A stretch of DNA of 49,481 nt from Eubacteriales bacterium (GCA_018385275.1 JAHAZM010000073.1:1-49481); one strand, 5' to 3'; positions 1 to 6,822 are shown, counted from the stretch's first letter. The notes: a model not told the origin generated them from the letters alone. Program-made: numbers and translations.

Positions 1-81
1 TTGGGGGGCGGCTATGCAACGCCCATCAACAAATTAAGCCGCCACATTCACCTGCCCGTGGCCGCCCTGCGCGGGGGGGGC

Positions 82-954
82 TTACGCCGCCCGCGGCAAC
101 TCGGGCAGTTGTCGCTCCAGTTCGGCCTGTACCCGCCGGGCCAGTCCTTCGTCGTCCGTCACCAGGACCGCGCTGGCGTTCCGGTCGTGCTCCGCCTGCG
201 AAAGCAAATCCGCCGCCACGTAAACCGGCTCGCACGTGCCGTCGGCCACCACCAGGATCTCGCTCGGTCCTGCGATCATATCGATCGACACCGAACCGAA
301 GACCTGCTTCTTGGCCTCTGCCACATAGGCGTTGCCCGGGCCGACGATCTTGTCGACGCGCGGAACGCTCTCCGTTCCGTAGGCCAGCGCCGCGATGGCT
401 TGCGCGCCGCCGACTTTGAAAACGCGATCTACGCCCGCGACCGCCGCGGCCGCCAGGATCTCCGGCGCGATCCGGCCGTCGCGGCCCGGAGGCGTCGTCA
501 TCACCAGTTGGGCGCAACCGGCCAGTTTAGCCGGGATGCTGTCCATCAGCACGGTGGACGGATAAGCCGCCGTGCCGCCGGGCACATAGAGTCCGACCTT
601 CTCGATCGGCGTGACTTTCTGTCCGAGTACGACGCCGTCCGCGCCGGTGAACCGGAATCCGCTGCGCACCTGTTTGCTGTGAAACGCACGGATGTTTTTC
701 GCCGCGGCCGTCAGAATGTCTCGGAACGCGGGATCCACCGTCTCCCAGGCCTGTTGCTTTTCTTCCGGCGTGACTTCCAGCGCCGTCAGGACCGCGCCGT
801 CGAATTTTTCCGTATAAGCCAACAGCGCCGCGTCGCCCTCGCGACGAACCCGCGTCAGAATATCGGCCACCGTCCCGGCCACGTCGGACACGGGATCACG
901 GCGCGCCAATATCTCTTCGGTCGGCACTTCTCCGTAACGATAAATCCTGATCAT
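82..954 (-). CDS. hisD: Histidinol dehydrogenase, C-terminally truncated
   Basis: HisD carries out the last two steps of histidine synthesis, oxidising L-histidinol to L-histidine with two NAD+ and a zinc ion. The reading frame matches the family from its first residue, with the glycine-rich LYVPGGTAAYPS stretch and the SQAEHD motif near residues 252-257 that supplies two zinc ligands (Gln and His). It then stops at 290 residues, while the family is usually about 430. The missing part would hold the catalytic Glu-His pair and the last zinc ligands. The stop follows directly after a run of eight G on the + strand (73-80), and the remaining 81 bases do not continue HisD in any frame. This could be a contig-edge artefact or a real truncation. 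The start overlaps the hisG stop by 4 nt (ATGA). Confidence 0.85.
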   Translation of the reverse strand: MIRIYRYGEVPTEEILARRDPVSDVAGTVADILTRVRREGDAALLAYTEKFDGAVLTALEVTPEEKQQAWETVDPAFRDILTAAAKNIRAFHSKQVRSGFRFTGADGVVLGQKVTPIEKVGLYVPGGTAAYPSTVLMDSIPAKLAGCAQLVMTTPPGRDGRIAPEILAAAAVAGVDRVFKVGGAQAIAALAYGTESVPRVDKIVGPGNAYVAEAKKQVFGSVSIDMIAGPSEILVVADGTCEPVYVAADLLSQAEHDRNASAVLVTDDEGLARRVQAELERQLPELPRAA

Positions 955-1577
955 TGTTTTTCCACCTGTTCTTTCATTCTCTGCGCGATCTGCTCCATCT
1001 GTGCGGTACGGAAACGATACGCCGTTTTGTTGGCGATCAGACGGGCGCTGATGGGAAGGATCTCAGACTTGACCTCGAGATTGTTTTCCCGCAGCGTCGC
1101 GCCGGTCTCGACAATATCCACGATCACGTCGGACAGTCCCAGGATCGGCGCAAGTTCGATCGATCCGTTGAGACGGATAACGTCGATATCCCGGCCGAGC
1201 CGGGCGTAATAATCGGACGCGATATTGGGGAATTTCGTCGCCACCCGCAAATTATGAACCATGTCGGGGTCGCACTCCTTTTTCCCTGCCACAGCCATCC
1301 GGCACCGTCCGATCCCAAGGTCAAGCAATTCGTACACATCCGGACGGTATTCGAGCAGGATATCCTTGCCCGCGACACCCAGATCTGCCGCGCCTCTTTC
1401 CACATAAATCGCCACGTCCGAGGGTTTGACCCAAAAATACCGGACGCCCGCGGCGCGGCTCTCAAAAATCAGGCGCCGGTTTTTCTCGCGGATCGCCGGA
1501 CAGGCGTAGCCGGCGCGCTCAAACAGATCGTAAACCTTTTCGCCTAACCTGCCTTTGGGCAGCGCGATACTCAGCAC
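951..1577 (-). CDS. hisG: ATP phosphoribosyltransferase catalytic subunit, short form
   Basis: HisG condenses ATP with PRPP to phosphoribosyl-ATP, the committed step of histidine synthesis. At 208 residues this is the short HisG, which lacks the C-terminal regulatory domain and in known systems works only as a complex with HisZ; hisZ lies directly upstream. Visible family features are the N-terminal ALPKGRLGE motif, the GVAGKDILLE segment and the VDIVETGATLREN motif near residues 150-165 that binds the PRPP phosphate. The gene overlaps the end of hisZ by 7 nt and hisD by 4 nt, which suggests translational coupling in one operon. Confidence 0.95.
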   Translation of the reverse strand: MLSIALPKGRLGEKVYDLFERAGYACPAIREKNRRLIFESRAAGVRYFWVKPSDVAIYVERGAADLGVAGKDILLEYRPDVYELLDLGIGRCRMAVAGKKECDPDMVHNLRVATKFPNIASDYYARLGRDIDVIRLNGSIELAPILGLSDVIVDIVETGATLRENNLEVKSEILPISARLIANKTAYRFRTAQMEQIAQRMKEQVEKQ

Positions 1578-2659
1578 GAAGAGCCCCCCTTTCTCAGATC
1601 TAACACCTTTCGATAGCGCAGTTTCCCGGGCACGCTTTTCTGCGCGCTGACCGTATGGCCTTCGGCGGTCAAACGAGCCATCTGTGCAGCGACCGCTTCG
1701 GTCGGCACCGTTTCGTCATATAAGACGAGATATTCCACGTCGCCGGAGCGCGGCCGCGGCGCAAGCTGCTCCAGCATATCCAGATAAACCGCAAATCCGA
1801 TCGCGCCGGAGCGGCGGCCCATTTTCCGCATCAGATTATCATACTGACCGCCGGAGAGCACGTCGCCCGTCACGCCCTCGAGATAGCCTTTAAAAACAAA
1901 TCCGTTATAATAATGAATATCGCCGGACAGCGAAAAGTCAAACAGGATCCTGTCGTCGAACGGCTGTCCGTCCAGCAGCGCCGACAGCTTTTCCAGTTCT
2001 TCCATGCCCGCCAAACCCGGAAGCCCCCGCAGCGCGGCGAGCACGTCCGCGCGGCGGCCGTAAGCGCCCGCCAGCGCGCAAAGCGTGTCGCAGGCCGCCC
2101 GGTCCGTGCCGGAGCCTTCACACAAACGCCGCAGGTCATGCGTGTTCTTGGCCGAAAGCAGAGCCAGCGCCTCTCTTTCCTGCTCTTCCGTCAGACCGAG
2201 GCGACCGACAGCCGAGTTCAGCACGCCCAGATGAGACAGGCAAAGCACAAAGCGCTCCGACACGGCAGCCAGACTTTGCGCCGCCAGACAAACGACCTCA
2301 TACACGTCGTACAGATCCACGTCTCCGATGCACTCGAGACCGGCCTGCATGATCTCCTTGAAACGATGCGTGCTCGGGGAAACGCGATAGACGTTTTCAT
2401 TATAGCAGACCTTCTGCTTGACGCCGGGGACGTCGGAACCGCTTTTGATAATCGAAAGCGTTACGTCCGGCTTGAGCGCCATCAGTTTGCCGTTGGTATC
2501 GCTGAAGGCGACGACGCGGTCGCTGACCATAAATTCTTTGTAGCGGCTGTAGAGCTCGTATTCTTCGAATTTGCTCATCCGATACGGCAGATAGCCGTAC
2601 TGTCGGTACAAGCTTCTCAGCTTCAGAATGATCTTTTCCTGATACTCCAGAAATCTCAT
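1571..2659 (-). CDS. hisZ: ATP phosphoribosyltransferase regulatory subunit
   Basis: HisZ is a class II aminoacyl-tRNA-synthetase-like protein without synthetase activity; it activates short HisG and carries histidine feedback control. The 362-residue product shows the HisRS-like core (KPDVTLSI near residue 65, then the YRVSPSTHRFKE and QAGLECIG segments), and later GGQYDNLM and GFAVYLDML. A longer frame from 2719 exists. I chose the ATG at 2659 because it has a GGAG site about 8 nt upstream, starts 1 nt after the yerC stop, and gives the typical MRFLEYQEKI start. Pairing with a short hisG supports the call. Confidence 0.93.
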   Translation of the reverse strand: MRFLEYQEKIILKLRSLYRQYGYLPYRMSKFEEYELYSRYKEFMVSDRVVAFSDTNGKLMALKPDVTLSIIKSGSDVPGVKQKVCYNENVYRVSPSTHRFKEIMQAGLECIGDVDLYDVYEVVCLAAQSLAAVSERFVLCLSHLGVLNSAVGRLGLTEEQEREALALLSAKNTHDLRRLCEGSGTDRAACDTLCALAGAYGRRADVLAALRGLPGLAGMEELEKLSALLDGQPFDDRILFDFSLSGDIHYYNGFVFKGYLEGVTGDVLSGGQYDNLMRKMGRRSGAIGFAVYLDMLEQLAPRPRSGDVEYLVLYDETVPTEAVAAQMARLTAEGHTVSAQKSVPGKLRYRKVLDLRKGGSSC

Positions 2660-2660
2660 G

Positions 2661-2951
2661 TCACTTCTCCGTTCCCAAACGATCCAAAACAAGTCGGTAC
2701 CCGCCCGCGCCGTATTCAAGGCACCGGCTCACGCGGCTGATCGTGGCCGAACTGGCGCCCGTACCGGCGCTGACGGCCGAATAGGTATCGCCTTTGTCCA
2801 ATTTAGCGGCCACCGCCAGTCGCTGCGCAATATCCGCCGTTTCCTTGATCGTGCAGATATCCTCGAGAAAAGCGTAGCACTCCTCTTCCGTCCGGAGCGT
2901 CAGAAGCGCTTTGCACAGCAGATCCGTACTTTCGTTTTTCCACGTGCTCAT
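2661..2951 (-). CDS. YerC/YecD-type TrpR-like DNA-binding protein
   Basis: This 96-residue protein belongs to the TrpR-like YerC/YecD family, small winged or helix-turn-helix repressors of low-GC and related Gram-positives. The helix-turn-helix region is visible at about residues 55-80 (TYSAVSAGTGASSATISRV), preceded by the helical EDICTIKETADIAQRLAVA segment. The gene ends 1 nt before the hisZ ATG and is evidently first in the yerC-hisZGD operon. A job as repressor of its own his operon is a reasonable inference from position, but the ligand (tryptophan, histidine or other) cannot be read from the sequence. The imperfect repeat CTGATGTGATGATGTGATT at about 2981-2999, just upstream of the gene, is a candidate operator. 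Confidence 0.85.
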   Translation of the reverse strand: MSTWKNESTDLLCKALLTLRTEEECYAFLEDICTIKETADIAQRLAVAAKLDKGDTYSAVSAGTGASSATISRVSRCLEYGAGGYRLVLDRLGTEK

Positions 2952-3129
2952 TTCTGTTCCTCACTTTATCACTTTATTACGCTGATGTGATGATGTGATT
3001 GTAGCACGGACCCCTCCCCCTGTCAATCGTTTTTTTCGCGCGCAGAACCGATCGAAAAAAGGAAAAGCGCTGTGGCGCACGGGTTTTCCTCGTCGTTGTA
3101 TTTTCATCTATATATTTACAAAATAGGTA

Positions 3130-3158
3130 TTGCCAACGGGTGTTTTCTGTGATATAAT
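3130..3158 (+). promoter_or_regulatory. Strong sigma-70-type promoter for candidate RNA A
   Basis: TTGCCA at 3130-3135 and TATAAT at 3153-3158 are separated by 17 bp, close to the vegetative consensus. Transcription would begin near 3165. No credible reading frame with a ribosome binding site follows within 150 nt, so the likely product is an untranslated RNA. Confidence 0.7.
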
Positions 3159-3164
3159 GGAAGT

Positions 3165-3310
3165 GTAAACAGAAAAAGCCGCGTTTGCCGGCAAAAACGA
3201 GAACCCCGAGACGACGATCCCTGCTTGGGAACCGTCCGAAGGAGCGAAGCCCTGCCGGAAGGAAATCTCTTGATCCTCCCTCGACAGGGAATTGCAGAAA
3301 AACCCTTTTT
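3165..3310 (+). ncRNA. Candidate structured non-coding RNA A (unassigned)
   Basis: The roughly 145 nt after the 3130-3158 promoter contain no good ribosome binding site and start pair, but have pairing potential. TCCCTG (about 3227-3232) can pair with CAGGGA (about 3285-3290), enclosing small hairpins such as TCCGAAGGA and AGGA/TCCT. A run of six T at about 3306-3311 after a short AGGG/CCCT stem could end the transcript. I could not match it to 6S RNA, SRP RNA, tmRNA, RNase P or a riboswitch class I know. It is supported by promoter, pairing and T-run only. Confidence 0.4.
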
Positions 3311-3352
3311 TAACCTCAAGTATCAATAATTCTAAAAAATAACAGAAAAGAG

Positions 3353-3381
3353 TTGCACATGTAAACACTGTGTGTTATAAT
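3353..3381 (+). promoter_or_regulatory. Strong sigma-70-type promoter for candidate RNA B
   Basis: TTGCAC at 3353-3358 and TATAAT at 3376-3381 have a 17-bp spacer. The start point would be near 3388. It is the second such promoter within 230 bp on the same strand and faces the gene at 3770. Confidence 0.7.
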
Positions 3382-3387
3382 GAATCC

Positions 3388-3513
3388 TGTCAGCAAAAAT
3401 CGCATCTGCCGCGGTTTTTTACAGCGCTTTCTCCCGAGGGATTCTGCACCTTTTTCTTATATATAGGTCTCGCGGGGATTAGCGAGGCGGTTCCCGCAAG
3501 AGAACCGCCTTTT
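3388..3513 (+). ncRNA. Candidate leader or small RNA B ending in an intrinsic terminator
   Basis: About 126 nt lie between the 3353-3381 promoter and a perfect 9-bp terminator stem (3485-3493 with 3502-3510). Inside it, CTCGC/GCGAG (3469-3473 with 3482-3486) can form a hairpin just before the terminator. Alternatively 3472-3478 (GCGGGGA) can pair with 3491-3497 (TTCCCGC) over 7 bp including one G-U, which destroys the terminator stem. Mutually exclusive hairpins of this kind are typical of attenuators and riboswitch leaders, but a stand-alone small RNA is equally possible. No known class was recognised. Confidence 0.5.
3485..3513 (+). terminator. Intrinsic terminator of RNA B
   Basis: AGGCGGTTC (3485-3493) pairs perfectly with GAACCGCCT (3502-3510) around an 8-nt loop, followed by a short T-run. 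The stem competes with an upstream alternative hairpin (3472-3478 with 3491-3497). Confidence 0.75.
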
Positions 3514-3621
3514 GATATTCTTTTCCGTCCGTGTAAGGAACGAGAAACGCCGCATTCTTTTTCCGTCAGACATATGGATATGTATGGTTTTAAAATATCT
3601 TTTTAAGAGTGGTGAATGCTT

Positions 3622-3723
3622 ATGCTAAATACGCGTGTTTTAAAAGTAGACTATTCTATTTGTAAAAACAATGAGCTTTTCTCTGCGTGTTCTCGACTAT
3701 ATCCGCTTATCTTCATTATCTAA
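3622..3723 (+). CDS. Possible 33-residue peptide upstream of the gene at 3770
   Basis: An ATG at 3622 opens a 33-codon frame (MLNTRVLKVDYSICKNNELF...) ending at TAA 3721-3723. Only a weak purine-rich stretch (GAGTGGTG) precedes it. The surrounding 3520-3769 DNA is noticeably AT-rich compared with the genes around it. It lies between the RNA B terminator and the next gene, so it could be a leader peptide or a chance frame. No family was recognised; confidence is low. Confidence 0.2.
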   Translation: MLNTRVLKVDYSICKNNELFSACSRLYPLIFII

Positions 3724-3769
3724 CATCTTCTTATCCTCAGAATCATTATAATTGGAGGTGTTTTAACAA

Positions 3770-4459
3770 ATGAGAAAAAAAGACGTTATCAAGATCATCC
3801 TGATTACCGCTGTTTCTGTGACGCTGCTTGCCGCCGCGGCCGTCGTTGCGTTTGCCGTCGGCGCGGACAGTTACGACAAGATCGCGGCCGAAACTGACGC
3901 TTTGATCCTACGTCTCGACGCCTCAGACGGAAACGACGACGGCGCGTACAAGGGCCTGCTGCGCGACGCGGCGAAGGTTTTCAGCCGCATCGAAAAAAGC
4001 ACGGACGGCCGCGACGGGGAATACGCCGCGCTCGTTCGCCGGCTCACCCGGGAACTGCCCTTTGAAGACCAAGACGTCCGTACGGTAGCCGGCAAACTGG
4101 CGGCCTGGTATCGCGGTCAGGCGGACGGGACGCTGGAAAAAGGCGTCCGGCGCATCGCCGTTGAGAACGGCGCTCTTCTGATCGAATATGCGGACTGCCG
4201 CGGCTACTCGGTCGAGGCTTTGGACGGGGCTGACGGCGTGAAGATCACCCTTACCGACGTCAGCGTCGCCGGCTCCTACGCAGCGGCGCATCCGCTCGGG
4301 GTTTTCTATGAGCTCGGGGAAGGCGTCCGTGTTCGCTGCGATACGCCGGACGTCAGCTCCGTGACGATCACCGTCCTTTTTGACGAGGGAACGATCGCGG
4401 CGCAGGCATTCACGCTGCTGCCCATGCCGCTGGATACGCTTATCCTTCCGATCGAATGA
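3770..4459 (+). CDS. Membrane-anchored or secreted protein of unknown function
   Basis: I do not recognise this 229-residue protein. Residues 6-30 form one hydrophobic segment after a basic MRKKD start, so it is either a single-pass membrane anchor or a signal peptide. No lipobox cysteine is visible. The rest is acidic and Ala/Asp-rich, with a predicted helical first half (residues 35-120, several YDKIAAETD-like amphipathic stretches) and a more beta-like second half. GGAGGTG stands 9 nt upstream of the ATG, and TATAAT at 3747-3752 could be a -10 giving a very short leader. It is monocistronic, closed by the terminator at 4471-4499, and lies downstream of candidate RNA B, which might control it. 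Confidence 0.75.
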   Translation: MRKKDVIKIILITAVSVTLLAAAAVVAFAVGADSYDKIAAETDALILRLDASDGNDDGAYKGLLRDAAKVFSRIEKSTDGRDGEYAALVRRLTRELPFEDQDVRTVAGKLAAWYRGQADGTLEKGVRRIAVENGALLIEYADCRGYSVEALDGADGVKITLTDVSVAGSYAAAHPLGVFYELGEGVRVRCDTPDVSSVTITVLFDEGTIAAQAFTLLPMPLDTLILPIE

Positions 4460-4470
4460 ACCATTATAGC

Positions 4471-4499
4471 AAAAAAGACCGGTAAAACCGGTCTTTTTG
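4471..4499 (+). terminator. Bidirectional intrinsic terminator
   Basis: AAAGACCGGT and ACCGGTCTTT form a near-perfect hairpin with A-runs and T-runs on both sides. It can end the + strand gene at 3770-4459 and the minus-strand toxin/immunity-like operon that arrives from the right. Confidence 0.85.
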
Positions 4500-4516
4500 T
4501 TTGCCGTCCATCATGC

Positions 4517-5053
4517 TCAGACGGCTTTCTGAGCCATGATCCAGGCTTTGACGCGCTCGGCTTCCTCCGGGATCTTCCGCATATCGCCTTCCGCGATCAC
4601 GACTTCCGGGTTCTTCACGTAATCGTTCTCATATAACGGGAAAAGCACGTACCAGCCCCCGAGCCACTCCGTGACGGAATCGTCCCACACGATCCCGCGC
4701 ATGCCCTTGTGGATCCCCTTTTGCGCGTAAGACGCTCTCTCCGCGATCACCTCCACGCAGTCGAGGTAACCGAGCTCCGGCCCGGCCGGGACTTTGTTCT
4801 CCCGGATGTCCCATTGCCGCTTGATCAGCTCCGTGACGCTGATTCTTGCGTCGGGCGCTTCTATCATGTCGCTTTCCGGAATCGCGATGTCTGCAATATC
4901 GTCTTTCGCGCCGCCCTGCGGGAAATCCACCAGCCACGTCCCGCCAGCGCTCTTTTCTTCATCGCATATCCATCCGTACATGCCCTTGTGAATACCATAT
5001 TTGGCGTACTTTTCTTTTTCTACGGTCACTTTGACCCAATCCAAGTATTTCAT
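4517..5053 (-). CDS. Tandem-repeat putative immunity protein, copy 1 (distal)
   Basis: This 178-residue protein is built from two copies of a roughly 65-residue unit: residues 3-63 (YLDWVKVTVEKEKYA, GIHKGMYGWI, TWLVDFP, ESDM) and 96-158 (YLDCVEVIAERASYA, GIHKGMRGIV, WYVLFP, EGDM). The short strands around GIHKGM-x-G suggest an SH3/KOW-like beta barrel. I do not recognise a named family. It is the third of three paralogous genes behind a toxin-like gene, which suggests an immunity role (inference from context). I start at ATG 5053 rather than 5059 because GGAAGG is only 2 nt from the first ATG but 8 nt from the second. It shares its two variable loops with copy 3 rather than with its neighbour copy 2. 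Confidence 0.8.
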   Translation of the reverse strand: MKYLDWVKVTVEKEKYAKYGIHKGMYGWICDEEKSAGGTWLVDFPQGGAKDDIADIAIPESDMIEAPDARISVTELIKRQWDIRENKVPAGPELGYLDCVEVIAERASYAQKGIHKGMRGIVWDDSVTEWLGGWYVLFPLYENDYVKNPEVVIAEGDMRKIPEEAERVKAWIMAQKAV

Positions 5054-5077
5054 AATCATTTCCTTCCGCAGAAAGCG

Positions 5078-5614
5078 TCAGGTCGCTTTCTGGGCCAGAA
5101 TCCATTGCTTGACGCGGTCCGCTTCCTCCGGGATCTTCCGCATATCGCCTTCCGCAATCACGACTTCAGGATTCTTCACGTAATCATTTTCATACAGCGG
5201 GAAAAGCACGTACCAGCCTTCAACCAGTTTCGAACATTTTTCGCTCCACACGATCCCTCTCATGCCCTTGTGGATCCCCTTTTGTGCGTAAGAATCTCTC
5301 TCCGCGGTCACCTCCACGCAGTCGAGATATCCGATCTCCGGCCCGGTCTGGACTTTGTTTTCTCTGATGTCCCATTGCCTCTTGATCAGCTCCGTGACGC
5401 TGATCCTCGCGTCGGGAGCTTCCACCATGTCGCTTTCCAAAATTCCGGTAAACATAATATCATCTTTCGCGCCGCCCTGCGGAAAATCCACCAGCCACGC
5501 TCCGTCTTGATATTTTTCTTCATCGCATATCCATCCGTACATGCCCTTGTGAATACCATATTTGGCGTACTTTTCTTTTTCTACGGTCACTTTGACCCAA
5601 TCCAAGTATTTCAT
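5078..5614 (-). CDS. Tandem-repeat putative immunity protein, copy 2 (middle)
   Basis: At 178 residues, this is nearly identical to copies 1 and 3 over most of its length, with the same two internal repeat units. Differences cluster in the equivalent loop of each unit: YQDGAW in place of SAGGTW near residue 35, and WSEKCSKLVEGW in place of WDDSVTEWLGGW near residue 124. That the same loop varies in both halves suggests these loops make the specific contact, which is what one expects of an immunity protein tracking variant toxins (inference). The spacer to copy 1 is 24 nt and carries the same GGAAGG site, and the same 24-nt spacer separates copy 3 from copy 2, so the DNA was duplicated as a unit including its ribosome binding site. 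Confidence 0.8.
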   Translation of the reverse strand: MKYLDWVKVTVEKEKYAKYGIHKGMYGWICDEEKYQDGAWLVDFPQGGAKDDIMFTGILESDMVEAPDARISVTELIKRQWDIRENKVQTGPEIGYLDCVEVTAERDSYAQKGIHKGMRGIVWSEKCSKLVEGWYVLFPLYENDYVKNPEVVIAEGDMRKIPEEADRVKQWILAQKAT

Positions 5615-5638
5615 AATCATTTCCTTCCGTAGAAAGCG

Positions 5639-6175
5639 TCAGGTCGCTTTCTGCGCCATGATCCATGCCTTGACGCGCTCGGCTTCCTCCGGGATCTTCC
5701 GCATATCGCCTTCCGCGATCACGACTTCAGGGTTCTTCACGTAATCATTCTCATACAGCGGGAAAAGCACGTACCAGCCCCCGAGCCACTCCGTGACGGA
5801 ATCGTCCCACACGATCCCGCGCATGCCCTTGTGGATCCCCTCTTTGGCGTACGCTTCTCTCTCCGCCGTCACTTCCACACAATCCAGATACCCGATCCCT
5901 TCCACGGCCGGAACTTTGTTCTCCCGGATGTCCCATTGCCTCTTGATCAGCTCGGTGATGCTCACATCTGCGTCGGGCGCTTCTATCATGTCGCTTTCCA
6001 AAATTCCGGCGTCCGTAATATCGTTTTTCGCGCCGCCCTGCGGGAAATCCACCAGCCACGTCCCGCCAGCGCTCTTTTTATCATCGCATATCCATCCGTA
6101 CATACCCTTGTGGATGCCCTGCCGGGCATACTTCTCTTTTTCCACAATCACTTGGACCCAATCCATTTCCTGCAT
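5639..6175 (-). CDS. Tandem-repeat putative immunity protein, copy 3 (toxin-proximal)
   Basis: 178 residues if started at ATG 6175, which has GGAGG about 9 nt upstream and lies 2 nt after the toxin-like gene's TAG; a longer frame to 6235 would overlap that gene and lacks support. The start MQEMDWVQV differs from the MKYLDWVKV of copies 1 and 2, so this is the most diverged N-terminus, and as the copy coupled to the toxin-like gene it is probably the original. It has the same double-unit build (GIHKGMYGWI and GIHKGMRGIV motifs). Its ribosome binding site overlaps the last codons of the toxin-like gene, implying coupled translation so that antidote is made with toxin. Confidence 0.8.
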   Translation of the reverse strand: MQEMDWVQVIVEKEKYARQGIHKGMYGWICDDKKSAGGTWLVDFPQGGAKNDITDAGILESDMIEAPDADVSITELIKRQWDIRENKVPAVEGIGYLDCVEVTAEREAYAKEGIHKGMRGIVWDDSVTEWLGGWYVLFPLYENDYVKNPEVVIAEGDMRKIPEEAERVKAWIMAQKAT

Positions 6176-6177
6176 TT

Positions 6178-6735
6178 CTATTTTCCTCCGTATGGTGTAG
6201 CAAGTTGTATGAATCCCTTCGGATACACTAGCCAACCTGTTATAAAAGCAGCCTTGCCGGCGCCGTCTTTTCTGTCAAGTTCGACGCGGATACTGATCCG
6301 CTGTCCATGCTCGTCTAATTTCCCCAATTTATACTCTCCTTTTTTGTACTTCTCCAGGCCCTGCCTTTCGATTTCCTCCTGCAAATAGCGCGTGTCCCCG
6401 ATGCTGAATCCCCACGAAATGAACATGCGTCCTTTGGCAAAGCCCTTTTTATTGGCCGGATTGAACAGATAGCGGTCGAATTTTCCGGAAGGCGCGCATG
6501 CTTCTGCCTCCGCGCGCACTCGGCCGTAAGGGATCTCTCTCAGGATGCAATGACAATGCGGATGCTGTGGAGAGAGTGGGTGCTTGTCCGCGCTGAACCA
6601 TCGCTTGTCCAGGCTCAGACAAATGCTGCAGTGATTCTCGCTTAAACTTCGGTGCACCCACTCGATCCAGGACTCTGCGCCTGCGCTTTCGCCGCTCCAA
6701 AGCCCGTTCAAAAAATCATCAAAATCTGGTTCCAA
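6178..6735 (-). CDS. Putative toxin: Mu gpF-like zinc knuckle plus DUF6883-like C-terminal domain
   Basis: About 185 residues. Residues 22-66 carry W-x-x-W, then CSIC (36-39) and HPHCHC (58-63), the arrangement seen at the C-terminal end of phage Mu gpF/SPP1 gp7-type head morphogenesis domains, which often carry toxin domains. Residues 84-185 resemble DUF6883, a C-terminal domain of polymorphic toxins of presumed nuclease type: KFDRYLFNP, a GFAKGRMF stretch, a GFSIGD segment, then ITGWLVYPKG and LATPY. A TTG at 6768 opens the frame, but the TTG at 6735 has AAAGGAG about 10 nt upstream and is the better start. No secretion or phage-head portion is present. Three putative immunity genes follow, beginning 2 nt downstream. 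The domain calls come from motif recall, not from a search. Confidence 0.65.
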   Translation of the reverse strand: MEPDFDDFLNGLWSGESAGAESWIEWVHRSLSENHCSICLSLDKRWFSADKHPLSPQHPHCHCILREIPYGRVRAEAEACAPSGKFDRYLFNPANKKGFAKGRMFISWGFSIGDTRYLQEEIERQGLEKYKKGEYKLGKLDEHGQRISIRVELDRKDGAGKAAFITGWLVYPKGFIQLATPYGGK

Positions 6736-6822
6736 TGGTATTGTACTCCTTTCTTTTCCAAATGACAAGCCTATTCTAACAAAGTTTTCCTGCCGTTCCC
6801 TGCCATAATCCGGCGAAAGGCG

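Noticed and set aside
1-517. Frameshift continuation of hisD through the G-run at 73-80
   Set aside because: None of the three frames past the stop shows the expected HisD C-terminal residues, so a simple homopolymer error does not restore the gene.
3165-3310. Assignment of RNA A as 6S, SRP, tmRNA or a SAM riboswitch
   Set aside because: None of the conserved core motifs of these families could be found; only the general hairpin layout is similar.
3108-3368. Two overlapping minus-strand frames (86 and 67 codons) over candidate RNA A
   Set aside because: Neither has a ribosome binding site, and their composition shows no protein-like pattern.
3370-3606. 78-codon open frame over candidate RNA B
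   Set aside because: It begins inside the promoter's -10 region, lacks a ribosome binding site, and spans the terminator hairpin, so it is not a credible gene.
4517-6175. Possible CRISPR-like or IS-like repeat in the three near-identical blocks
   Set aside because: The repeat period (561 nt) is exactly gene plus spacer and all three copies are intact reading frames; this is gene duplication.
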